DNA of 13,633 nt from Eubacterium sp. (GTDB taxonomy: Bacteria; Bacillota_A; Clostridia; Lachnospirales; Lachnospiraceae). The translations under genes were made by a program, and so were the position numbers. Positions within the stretch are counted from its first letter, which is position 1, and every line of letters begins with the position of its first letter. The DNA lies in assembly GCA_017475785.1 (NCBI GenBank), contig JAFVEX010000154.1, forward strand, positions 1 to 13,633, given 5' to 3'. The notes beneath the pieces are model-generated. The model had not been told where the DNA came from and did not search any database. It saw only the letters and a list, made by a program, of their open reading frames with translations. Below, piece by piece: positions 1 to 6,751 of this stretch.

Positions 1-477
1 CAGAATCAGATCCGCCATAGCCCGGGTTGCGGGAGAGATGCGGTCTTCGCGTGATTTTGATTCATAATAACAGGAGTTTACCAGCGCGCAGAAGAGGCTT
101 TCGTACCGGTCCAGCCGGATCGCGTGGCTGTGCCCTGGCCTGATCAGGTGATTCTCCGGCAGATCCGGCATTTTTATTTGATCGAACGCAATGGAGTAAA
201 ACGCGGAGAGACTGTCCCGGTGCGGGTTTTCCGCGTGAAATTCACCTGCGTTATAAATGAGGAGCATACCTGGTTCAGTTACGACGGCTTCCTGTTCGAT
301 AACGCAGGAGCTGCTGCCTTCTGCGGCATAATGGACTTCCAGAAAATCGTGGCAGTGCATGCTGCGGACAGGGCGGTATGCCTCGCTGTAAGAGCCTTTG
401 ATGATGTACAAAAGGTGCCCGGACTGCTTTGGCGAAAGAAGCCTGGAACGTGAAAGCGCGCGGTTAATCTCAGCCAT
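1..477 (-). CDS. AraC-family transcriptional regulator, N-terminal cupin part (cut by window edge)
   Basis: Reading the minus strand from an ATG at 477 gives 159 open codons running off base 1. A ribosome binding site AGGAG lies 9 bases upstream of the ATG. The protein begins MAEINRALSRSRLL and contains HCHDFLEVHYAAEGSS near residues 42-57. This is the His-x-His...Glu-x-x-x-x-x-x-Gly pattern of the AraC-type arabinose-binding/cupin fold, and it is followed by a PGMLLIYNAGEFH strand typical of that domain. In this family the cupin senses a small ligand and a C-terminal pair of helix-turn-helices binds DNA; the DNA-binding part would lie beyond base 1 and is not visible. The gene is divergent from the inositol dehydrogenase gene, so I infer that it regulates that gene and perhaps itself. 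Family call is good; the ligand is unknown. Confidence 0.85.
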   Translation of the reverse strand, partial: MAEINRALSRSRLLSPKQSGHLLYIIKGSYSEAYRPVRSMHCHDFLEVHYAAEGSSSCVIEQEAVVTEPGMLLIYNAGEFHAENPHRDSLSAFYSIAFDQIKMPDLPENHLIRPGHSHAIRLDRYESLFCALVNSCYYESKSREDRISPATRAMADLIL

Positions 478-495
478 TGCGTGATTCTCCTGAAT

Positions 496-616
496 TGCAG
501 GAATTATATGATCCTGAAAAATCGACAGAAATATTTTTTGAAGGAAACAGCCAGAATACCGCTTTTAAAAGGGGGATTGACAGGCGTGCGATTTCCGGTT
601 CTGCAGGAATTATATG
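496..616. repeat. 15-bp perfect direct repeat in the araC-iolG intergenic region (496-510 and 602-616)
   Basis: The sequence TGCAGGAATTATATG occurs at 496-510 and again, identically, at 602-616. Start-to-start distance is 106 bp, close to ten helical turns. Copy 1 contains ATTATA at 503-508, which on the minus strand is TATAAT and could be the -10 of the AraC-type gene. Copy 2 overlaps the -35 position of the candidate iolG promoter. I infer an operator pair for the AraC-type regulator; the binding itself is unproven. Confidence 0.6.
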
Positions 617-638
617 GGTATCTATTTTCGCGTATATT
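610..638 (+). promoter_or_regulatory. Candidate iolG promoter with weak -35
   Basis: An AT-rich block at 630-643 offers TATATT (633-638) as a -10. The hexamer 17 bp upstream is TTATAT (610-615), a poor -35 lying inside repeat copy 2. A weak -35 overlapped by a regulator site is the usual arrangement for AraC-type class II activation. A good TTGACA at 577-582 has no -10 at proper spacing. Overlapping choices such as TATTAT (635-640) or TATACT (638-643) are equally possible. Confidence 0.35.
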
Positions 639-738
639 ATACTTATATCATAAAGAAAGCGCAGAAACAACATCTGTGAAGCGAAAGTGTGTGAAGCAGG
701 CAGCAGAAATTGTATTGATCAAAAAGGAGGAAAAATCG

Positions 739-1743
739 ATGGATGTATTAAGAGTTGGAGTAGTTGGTACCGGTATGATCGGAAGAACGCATATTGAGCG
801 GATCAACAATAAGCTCTCAGGAGCAAGGGTGGTGGCGTGCGCGGATGTAAACGCCGAGTTCTGCAAGAAGGTGGCAGATCAGTATGGGATTAAGGCGTTT
901 GAAGATGGCGAGAGCATGATCGCCTCTCCTGAGGTTGACGCGGTAATCGTCACAACAATTGACCAGGTGCACGAGCGGTTCGTCACCTCGGCAATCCGCG
1001 CCGGGAAATATGTGTTCTGTGAGAAGCCGCTCGCGCCGACCGCGGAGGACTGCAAGCGCATTATGGAAGAAGAAATCAAGGCCGGCAAAAAGCTGGTGCA
1101 GGTCGGCTTTATGCGCCGCTATGACCATGGTTATCGTCAGCTGAAAGAGGCAGTTGAGACCAGAAAATACGGAGAGCCGCTTCTGCTTCACTGCAGACAC
1201 CGCAATCCGGATGTTGACGCAAACTGGAACGAGTCGTCAGCTGTGGAGAATTCCATGGTACATGAGATGGATGTCCTCCGCTGGCTGCTCGGGGAGAACT
1301 ACAAGACAGCAGAAGTGCGGTTCGGGAAGGTCTCGAAGCGGGCGAGCGGCTTCCATGATCCGCAGATTCTCATTCTCACGACAGAATCCGGCGTCAGAAT
1401 TGATGTGGAATCCTATGTCACCAACGCGAACTGCTATGATGTGCAGTGCGAAGTGGTCTGCGAGGACGCGATCCTGAATCTGCCGCAGCCGGCAAATATC
1501 GAGGTGCTTTCCGGCGCGTTCAGAGGGCGCGCGGTAGACAGTACCTGGGCGACCCGGTTCGTCGACGCATACAATGTAGAGTTCCAGGAGTGGATCAATG
1601 CCTGCAAGGAAGGCCGCGTGGACGGGCCGACCGCGTGGGACGGATACGCTTGCCAGGTCGTGGCTTCTGCCGCGTCAAAAGCGCGCGACACGCAGGAAGT
1701 CCAGCCGGTTGTCTACGATGAGAAGCCGGAGCTTTATCGCTGA
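739..1743 (+). CDS. iolG: Inositol 2-dehydrogenase (Gfo/Idh/MocA family)
   Basis: NAD-dependent oxidation of myo-inositol (or D-chiro-inositol) to the inosose is the first step of inositol catabolism in the cytoplasm. The 334-residue protein starts at ATG 739, eight bases after AGGAGG (725-730). A longer reading frame back to 481 has no comparable site and crosses the promoter. Residues 6-15 (VGVVGTGMIG) form the Rossmann NAD-binding loop; CEKPLAP (94-100) carries the catalytic lysine K96. GFMRRYDHGY (123-132), HRNP (154-157) and VHEMDVLRWL (174-183) closely match what I remember of Bacillus subtilis IolG, along with the GPTAWDGY stretch near the C-terminus. H175 matches the catalytic histidine, while the partner Asp position appears to be N171. 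The gene lies alone, divergent from an AraC-type regulator and followed by a terminator. Another polyol or inositol isomer as substrate is possible. Confidence 0.85.
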   Translation: MDVLRVGVVGTGMIGRTHIERINNKLSGARVVACADVNAEFCKKVADQYGIKAFEDGESMIASPEVDAVIVTTIDQVHERFVTSAIRAGKYVFCEKPLAPTAEDCKRIMEEEIKAGKKLVQVGFMRRYDHGYRQLKEAVETRKYGEPLLLHCRHRNPDVDANWNESSAVENSMVHEMDVLRWLLGENYKTAEVRFGKVSKRASGFHDPQILILTTESGVRIDVESYVTNANCYDVQCEVVCEDAILNLPQPANIEVLSGAFRGRAVDSTWATRFVDAYNVEFQEWINACKEGRVDGPTAWDGYACQVVASAASKARDTQEVQPVVYDEKPELYR

Positions 1744-1767
1744 AAGGTTCATTTTTGAAGTAGAATT

Positions 1768-1814
1768 CCCTGTGCCCGCCATTTCCGGGCTGGTACAGGG
1801 GAGTCTTGTTTTGA
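1768..1814 (+). terminator. Rho-independent terminator after iolG
   Basis: CCCTGT (1768-1773) pairs with ACAGGG (1795-1800), and GCCCG pairs with CGGGC further in with a short bulge. The stem is followed by a T-rich stretch (GTCTTGTTTTG). It lies between the convergent ends of iolG and the flavin oxidoreductase gene. The T-run is interrupted, so termination may be incomplete. Confidence 0.6.
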
Positions 1815-1831
1815 CAGAAAAGTTTCCTGCT

Positions 1832-2833
1832 TCAATGGCCATTATGATGTGCGCGTCCCCGGCACCGGTCGCCGTCCCGGAAGCAGATGCACGGGTGGCA
1901 GTTCAGGCATGGAACCGGATCTTCGCCTGCGAGAACTTTGCCGGCCCAGGCAGGGTCGCACAGGTGTCCGCGGCCGACCGCGATCAGGTCGCAGTAACCA
2001 GCCGCGAGAACTGTTTCCGCGGTCTGGCCGTCACGGATGTTCCCGATGCCGATGATGGGAAGGCAGATTTCCTGCTTCAGCAGGGACGCGGCGTAGATGC
2101 GCCCGCTGTACGGAAAATCCGCCGGCTTTTCGTAATCGCCGAAACCGGTCGAAATATTAATCAGATCTCCGCCTGCGCACTCGATCGCGCGGGCGGTTTC
2201 TTTAAGTTCCTGAAAATCCGGAATGCCGAACCGGACGGAGACGATGAAATCCCTGCCGCAGCGGCTGTGGATTTCCTGAACCAGCTCGGTGATGATCCTG
2301 CAGCGGTTTTCGATGCTGCCGCCGTAGCCGTCAGTCCGCTGACTGGTTTCCAGAATCTGATCCAGATAGTACCCGTGCGCGGCGTGCAGTTCTACACCGT
2401 CGAACCCGGCCCTCCGGCACCGCACTGCGGCATCGGCAAAATCACTCTGGTATTTCAGGAAAACCGACCGGGGAATATCTTCGAGCGAATCATAGGGGAG
2501 CTGTCGGAGCCCGGGATTGATCAGCTGCACCAGCGCCACAGCGCCATTTTGCCTGGTGGCTTTTGCAAGAGATTTCATGCCTTCGATGTACGTGTCGTCA
2601 AAAACGTGAATGGCATTTCTGCGGTCAGGTATCCGGCTGACACTGCAGGCCTCGACGATGACCAGTCCCGCGCCTCCTTCGGCGAAGGCGCTGTAGTGCC
2701 GCAGGTGTTTTTCTGTAACAAGTCCGTCCGGACCTGCTCCGCCGAAGTACGCCATTGGCGGCACGACAATTCTGTTTTTTACAGTGCGGCTGCCGATGAC
2801 AGCCGGCTGGGACAGGTGCGTAAATTGCGTCAT
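1832..2833 (-). CDS. NADH:flavin oxidoreductase, Old Yellow Enzyme family, with C-terminal Cys cluster
   Basis: A 333-residue FMN-dependent TIM-barrel reductase. I chose ATG 2833 because GGAGG lies 8 bases upstream; an ATG at 2872 would add 13 residues but has no such site. Visible family motifs are PPMAYFGGAG near residues 25-34, LVQLINPG (101-108) in place of the usual QLxHxGR, ELHAAHGYYLDQIL (148-161), RTDGYGGSIENR (166-177) and AVGRGHLCDP (285-294), a phosphate-binding end. The protein stops shortly after a cysteine-rich stretch with C309, C312, C315, C317 and C324. This resembles the [4Fe-4S] site of 2,4-dienoyl-CoA/enoate reductases, but the NAD(P)-binding domains that follow in those enzymes are missing. 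The family reduces activated C=C bonds; the substrate here cannot be named. It follows the CobW-type GTPase gene by 63 bp on the same strand, probably as one operon. Confidence 0.85.
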   Translation of the reverse strand: MTQFTHLSQPAVIGSRTVKNRIVVPPMAYFGGAGPDGLVTEKHLRHYSAFAEGGAGLVIVEACSVSRIPDRRNAIHVFDDTYIEGMKSLAKATRQNGAVALVQLINPGLRQLPYDSLEDIPRSVFLKYQSDFADAAVRCRRAGFDGVELHAAHGYYLDQILETSQRTDGYGGSIENRCRIITELVQEIHSRCGRDFIVSVRFGIPDFQELKETARAIECAGGDLINISTGFGDYEKPADFPYSGRIYAASLLKQEICLPIIGIGNIRDGQTAETVLAAGYCDLIAVGRGHLCDPAWAGKVLAGEDPVPCLNCHPCICFRDGDRCRGRAHHNGH

Positions 2834-2879
2834 GTGAGAACCCTCCGCCTGTGTTTTTTGATCAGGCTGCATTGAGGTA

Positions 2880-2900
2880 ATCAGGTCATCAGGTCATCAG
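2880..2900. repeat. 8-bp tandem repeat at the end of the CobW-type gene
   Basis: On the minus strand the stop codon opens a run TGATGACC, TGATGACC, TGATTACC. This gives tandem in-frame TGA TGA stops and a period-8 microrepeat just upstream of the oxidoreductase gene. It is probably replication slippage with no clear function. Confidence 0.6.
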
Positions 2901-3925
2901 CTTATCTGAACGTTCATTCCTGCTTCATTCTGAAATGCGCTCCTGACGGCAGGTTCATTTAGGTTCTGTCCGATGCAGACCAGAAGTCCGCGGCTGACAT
3001 TGCCCGGCCGGACAGAAGTGACACCTGGCGTCGCGTTGATTTCATACCAGGTTCTGTCAGTCCCGCGGACAAACCCCTTGATTCGCAGGACCGTGCCAAA
3101 GTGCAAGGCATCGTGAAACACGTTTTTCAGAAGCGGCTCCATCCGCTCTGGTTCCGCGCCGCGCACAGAGAGCAGGCTGGTGGAAAACAGCATTTCATGC
3201 TGGCTGATTTCTCTGTTATGCGGGACAACCCGGAAACCGGCGCGCGTCAGCGCCTCGAGGTCCGCGTCGGTCAGTGCATCCCAGGGACTCTGTGTAATCA
3301 GTTCCGGCGGCAGCGGCTCCGCGCCCCGTTCGGTGAGAATCCGGTTCATCTCTGTAACCGTCTCTGCCGTCTGTTCCTCTGGGAACAGCTGTGTCTTGCT
3401 GATCAGCACATGTCCGGCCGCGAGAAGCTGCGAAAACATCAGGTAAGCGGTTTCATCGGAAACAGCGCAGGGTTCCGGCGAGACGACCGTCAGGACAGAA
3501 CCAATTTCACATTGCTCCCGGATGGAGTCCAGCTGCATCATGTGGAAAAATTCATCCACGTCATAGATGCCGGAAGGCTCGACGAGAATGCGGTCGCACC
3601 CGCATCTGGCACCCTCCAGCAGCAAGGTGCGAAACTTCTCGAAGCCCGAGCAGCACATGCAAGTGCCGGTCAGGTCACGGATCTCCATACTTCCGGCAGG
3701 CGAATTTGTTTCAGCTTCTGTGATGGCTGCGGCATCTGTGCTGACACCGACTTTTTTGTTCGACCAGGCATCCTTCAGAATCGCAGTATCCACGCTGACA
3801 GGTCCGAATTCATTCTCAATAATAAAAAACTTCTGCCCGGCGCGGCGCAGATAATCCGCGTATTTCAGAATAAACGTCGTTTTGCCGCTTCCGAGAAAAC
3901 CGGTGATCAGATCTACTTTTACCAT
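2897..3925 (-). CDS. CobW/P47K-family GTPase (metal-chaperone-like)
   Basis: A 342-residue cytoplasmic G3E GTPase. The start at ATG 3925 has AGGAGG 8 bases upstream. Walker A is GFLGSGKTT (9-17), followed by IENEFGPVSVD (36-46), a CxCC metal-binding motif GTCMCC (87-92) and EPSG (116-119), all in the family order. The C-terminal half, from about residue 240, matches the CobW_C domain with IKGFVRG and a final GLLVCIGQNL. Family members use GTP to deliver metals such as Zn or Co, or to insert cofactors. Two features are odd. The G4 position, normally NKxD, reads SKTQ (176-179), and an extra Ser/Thr/Ala-rich stretch of about 25 residues sits between residues 55 and 80 before the CxCC. No His-rich metal tract is visible. 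Its partner may be the downstream flavin oxidoreductase; that is inference. Confidence 0.88.
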   Translation of the reverse strand: MVKVDLITGFLGSGKTTFILKYADYLRRAGQKFFIIENEFGPVSVDTAILKDAWSNKKVGVSTDAAAITEAETNSPAGSMEIRDLTGTCMCCSGFEKFRTLLLEGARCGCDRILVEPSGIYDVDEFFHMMQLDSIREQCEIGSVLTVVSPEPCAVSDETAYLMFSQLLAAGHVLISKTQLFPEEQTAETVTEMNRILTERGAEPLPPELITQSPWDALTDADLEALTRAGFRVVPHNREISQHEMLFSTSLLSVRGAEPERMEPLLKNVFHDALHFGTVLRIKGFVRGTDRTWYEINATPGVTSVRPGNVSRGLLVCIGQNLNEPAVRSAFQNEAGMNVQIS

Positions 3926-3946
3926 TTGCAGAACCTCCTGATGTTA

Positions 3947-3974
3947 AATTTACCTCCGAACGCAGAAAAGTCAA
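3947..3974 (-). promoter_or_regulatory. Candidate promoter of the CobW-type gene
   Basis: On the minus strand TTGACT (3974-3969) is followed after 16 bp by TAAATT (3952-3947). This would start transcription very close upstream of the ribosome binding site. The -35 is good and the -10 is only 4/6, so support is moderate. Confidence 0.35.
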
Positions 3975-4019
3975 TAAAAAGGTTGCGAAAATTTGATGAT
4001 GTGCGAAGTGCCGGGTTAA

Positions 4020-4028
4020 TGTTATAAT
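4020..4028 (+). promoter_or_regulatory. Extended -10 promoter of the LRR gene
   Basis: TGTTATAAT is an exact extended -10 (TGn plus TATAAT at 4023-4028). The position 17 bp upstream has no recognisable -35, as is common for extended -10 promoters. Predicted transcription start is near 4035, about 45 nt before the chosen start codon. Confidence 0.6.
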
Positions 4029-4079
4029 AAATTATAGAAGAGAATGTCTGTGTCTGGGCTGCGGCCGGGAGGATGTAAC

Positions 4080-6566
4080 ATGAAACATTTGAAGAGTGGA
4101 ATTTTGCGCGCACGATGGCTGCTGCCGGCTTTGCTCATGCTGGCGTGCGGACTCCTTATAGGGGGGGTACGGGAGGTTAAGGCGGCGACACCGTTTGTTT
4201 TCAATGCAACTGCATTTCCTGATGATACGTTCCGGAAGTATCTGAAGGATAAGTTTCTCTTTGTTGAAGGGGAGACATACTATGAGTCGGATACGATCAG
4301 GGCCGGCGTCAAAGTAATTGATATTAGCAGTATGGAGTACAGTGGGATTACGTCCCTGCAGGGAATCGGTTTTTTCCAGAATCTGGAAACACTGAACGTC
4401 TTTGATCAATCTAATCTTACAAGTGTGGGTCTTGGGAACAATAAGAATCTGAAAACCGTAGAGCTGTTGGGTAACTGTCTTTCATCCGTAAATGTCAGCG
4501 GACTCACGAATCTGGAAACACTGCAGGTCGGTGATAATAAACTTACCTCCCTGGATCTGACCAGCAACACGAAGCTGAAAAAGCTGATTTGTTACAATAA
4601 CAACCTGACGTCGCTGAATGTTACCAAGAATACGGCATTGGAGCAGCTTTCATGCCAGGATAATAGTTTAAGCAGCCTGAATATTGACAATAATCCCAAA
4701 TTGAAGAGTTTGGACTGCAGTTTTAATTCCAACTCGTTTACAGAGTTAAGCATCGTGAATAATCCATTCCTGAAAGAGGTTGTCGTCGGAGAAGTCGGAT
4801 ACAAATCCGGCACGGTGAAGGGGTTTGGTAAACCTTCAGATGGTTATGACTTACAGGTCAATGCAAATACGGAAATCTTCGTCGGGACAAACATGACGCC
4901 GGTCAACATGCTGACGTTCCCGGATGAAAAGCTCCGCGCAATGATGCTGACGGCGGCCTATTCCGGAGGCGATCAGATTCTTAACCAGACAGAAAAGAAC
5001 AGTCTCACACAGCTGAACTGCTCCGGTAAGGAGGTTGCTTCTCTTGAGGGCATCCAGGTCTTTCAGAATCTGGAGACGATCAACTGCGCCAACTGTAAGC
5101 TGACGTCATTCAATCCTGGGGCCATCAGCGCGGCGAAACTGAAATTCCTCAATCTGAACGGGAATACCAGTCTGAACACTCTGAATGTCACGGCCTATAC
5201 AAACCTGCAGGAGCTGAACTGCAGCGGCGATCATCTGACATCGCTGAATGTCACCAACAACGCGGCACTGAAGAAGCTGGACTGCTCCGAGAATACCGGT
5301 CTCGGGACGCTGAATGTGAGCAAAAACACGGATCTGGAGGAGCTGGATTGCGTGAACTGCGGTCTGACCTCGCTGGATGTGAGCAAAAATAAGGATTTGA
5401 CAGCTCTGTACGCGCATGATAACAATCTGAAATCCCTGGATGTGTCTGTCAACACGAAGCTGAATACGCTGACGTGTCAAAATAATCAGATCACGACGCT
5501 TGATATCAGCAAAGCCAGCGCGCTTGTCGATACCTGGGAAAAGGGAGATAAAACGGAGTTTAACGGTGCTACTGCCGTCCTCCATTTGCTGAAGAAGTCC
5601 GGCGTTGAAGTTGGCAGGCTCTCATATGACAAGGCAATTAAATTAATCACCGGCAAGGAGGAATCCGGCTCAGGCTCCGGATCTGGAAGTGGCGGAAGCG
5701 GATCGGGATCTGGAAGCAGCGGGAGCGGCTCAGGCTCCGGTTCGGGCGGAAGCAGCTCGGGTGAAAGTGGCTCAGGTTCCGGAGATGTCAGCACCGGGGA
5801 AACGGGGGCGCAGGAAGATACAGGTTCGACCGGTGTCGAGGATGAAGGCGCCGGAGAATCTGATGTCGGCGCAGAGGAAATGGAAGGCCTGGTTCACAGC
5901 TGGGATCCAAAACGCCCGGAACAGGAAGTATCCCCGGAGAATCCGGTCAAATACATCACGGTCAGGAATCAGGTACTTGCGGCAAAGAATGAAAAGGATC
6001 TGAAGATATCTTCCTTCAGCCTGCTCCGCGCAAAGGGCGCGCCGGTCGGCAGAAAGTCGATCCGGCTGAAATGGGCAGCCGTACCGAACGCTGCAAAGTA
6101 CGTCGTCTACGGAAGCCCCTGCGGCACGCGGCAAAATTATAAGCGTCTGAAGACCACGACGGCGCGGTCTTTCACATGGAAGAAAGGAAAAACTGGCGGC
6201 AAGTACTACAAGTTTATCATTGTAGCGGTCAACGCGAAGAAGAAAGCCCTCGCCGCGTCCAAGGTCGTGCATGTCGCCACGAATGGCGGAAAGTACGGAA
6301 ACGCGGCAGATATCAAACTGAAAACCACGAAGAAAAAGCTCACCGTGAAGTACAAAAAATTCGTCACACTGAAAGCGTCTGTCGTCCGGAACGGCGTACC
6401 AGTCAGAAAACACAGGACGTATGGCGTCATGTATGAGTCGGACAACATCAGTGTGGCAACGGTAAACCAGAAGGGTAAGATCAAGGGCGTCGGAAGAGGC
6501 ACCTGCTACATCTACGCTTACGCACAGAACGGCGTGTTCCGCCGGATCAAAGTGCAGGTGAAGTAG
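4080..6566 (+). CDS. Secreted leucine-rich-repeat protein with Gly/Ser linker and FN3/BIG2-like C-terminus
   Basis: An 828-residue predicted surface or secreted protein. ATG 4080 is preceded by GGGAGGA at about 6 bases; an ATG at 4044 has no such site and would start only a few bases after the predicted transcript start. Residues 1-35 form a signal peptide: a basic start, hydrophobic WLLPALLMLACGLLIGG, then a likely cut near VKA|AT. Two similar blocks follow, opening with FPDDTFRKYL (46-55) and FPDEKLRAMM (about 280). Each leads into repeats of about 21 residues of the type LTSLDVSKNTDLEELDC, a Listeria/clostridial-style LRR. Residues about 527-570 are almost pure Gly-Ser, then comes an acidic stretch. 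About 650-735 looks fibronectin-III-like (IRLKWAAVPNAAKYVVYG). About 740-828 looks like BIG2 (ATVNQKGKIKGVGRGTCYIYAYA) and is Lys-rich. No LPxTG anchor is seen. A binding role is likely; the ligand is unknown. Confidence 0.85.
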   Translation: MKHLKSGILRARWLLPALLMLACGLLIGGVREVKAATPFVFNATAFPDDTFRKYLKDKFLFVEGETYYESDTIRAGVKVIDISSMEYSGITSLQGIGFFQNLETLNVFDQSNLTSVGLGNNKNLKTVELLGNCLSSVNVSGLTNLETLQVGDNKLTSLDLTSNTKLKKLICYNNNLTSLNVTKNTALEQLSCQDNSLSSLNIDNNPKLKSLDCSFNSNSFTELSIVNNPFLKEVVVGEVGYKSGTVKGFGKPSDGYDLQVNANTEIFVGTNMTPVNMLTFPDEKLRAMMLTAAYSGGDQILNQTEKNSLTQLNCSGKEVASLEGIQVFQNLETINCANCKLTSFNPGAISAAKLKFLNLNGNTSLNTLNVTAYTNLQELNCSGDHLTSLNVTNNAALKKLDCSENTGLGTLNVSKNTDLEELDCVNCGLTSLDVSKNKDLTALYAHDNNLKSLDVSVNTKLNTLTCQNNQITTLDISKASALVDTWEKGDKTEFNGATAVLHLLKKSGVEVGRLSYDKAIKLITGKEESGSGSGSGSGGSGSGSGSSGSGSGSGSGGSSSGESGSGSGDVSTGETGAQEDTGSTGVEDEGAGESDVGAEEMEGLVHSWDPKRPEQEVSPENPVKYITVRNQVLAAKNEKDLKISSFSLLRAKGAPVGRKSIRLKWAAVPNAAKYVVYGSPCGTRQNYKRLKTTTARSFTWKKGKTGGKYYKFIIVAVNAKKKALAASKVVHVATNGGKYGNAADIKLKTTKKKLTVKYKKFVTLKASVVRNGVPVRKHRTYGVMYESDNISVATVNQKGKIKGVGRGTCYIYAYAQNGVFRRIKVQVK
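5661..5790 (+). repeat. Low-complexity Gly/Ser-coding tract inside the LRR gene
   Basis: Short degenerate units such as GGCTCAGGCTCCGG and TCTGGAAG alternate here and encode a Gly-Ser linker of about 43 residues. It joins the LRR domain to the Ig-like C-terminal part. Such a tract is prone to length change by slippage, so linker length may vary between strains. Confidence 0.7.
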
Positions 6567-6619
6567 GAAAGCGCTGATTGAACGCATCAGTGTTCAGGTG
6601 CGGCGGCACTGATTTGAAC

Positions 6620-6717
6620 GGAAATGAACCAGGTCGATGCCTGGATCCGGCAGCATTAGTCTGCAGGAAAATGAACCAGATTAGTGCCCGGATCTGGCAG
6701 CGCCTGAATCCAGCAGC
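6620..6717. repeat. Degenerate direct repeats downstream of the LRR gene
   Basis: Segments 6620-6654 and 6666-6701 align over about 36 positions with one gap and six mismatches, all of which are transitions. Their last 16 bases recur a third time: GCCTGGATCCGGCAGC (6639), GCCCGGATCTGGCAGC (6686) and GCCTGAATCCAGCAGC (6702). The block fills most of the 185-bp gap before the YbaK-type gene. No clear terminator or promoter was seen in the gap; function is unknown. Confidence 0.6.
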
Positions 6718-6751
6718 GCCTTTTGCAGATTGAGGTATCAGACGGACAAAT

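Noticed and set aside
124..453. 109-codon plus-strand open frame
   Set aside because: The opposite strand encodes an AraC-type cupin domain with a good ribosome binding site, so this is its shadow.
577..605. TTGACA at 577-582 as the iolG -35
   Set aside because: The hexamer 17 bp downstream is TCTGCA, not a -10, and no good -10 lies at 16-18 bp.
481..738. Upstream-extended start of the inositol dehydrogenase at 481
   Set aside because: The added 86 codons cross the AT-rich promoter and repeats and have no family similarity; AGGAGG precedes ATG 739.
1598..2875. 425-codon plus-strand open frame
   Set aside because: It lies opposite the flavin oxidoreductase, whose motifs are unmistakable, and overlaps the iolG end in another frame. 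The translation shows no family motifs.
3101..4027. 308-codon plus-strand open frame
   Set aside because: It is antisense to the CobW-type GTPase and shows no recognisable domain; typical of high-GC third positions on the coding strand.
4135..4150. Lipobox in the LRR protein signal (MLAC)
   Set aside because: Met and Leu at -3 and -2 fit a lipobox poorly, and a good signal peptidase I site follows at VKA.
5772..6587. 271-codon minus-strand open frame
   Set aside because: Antisense to the C-terminal domains of the LRR protein, with no start signal or motif.
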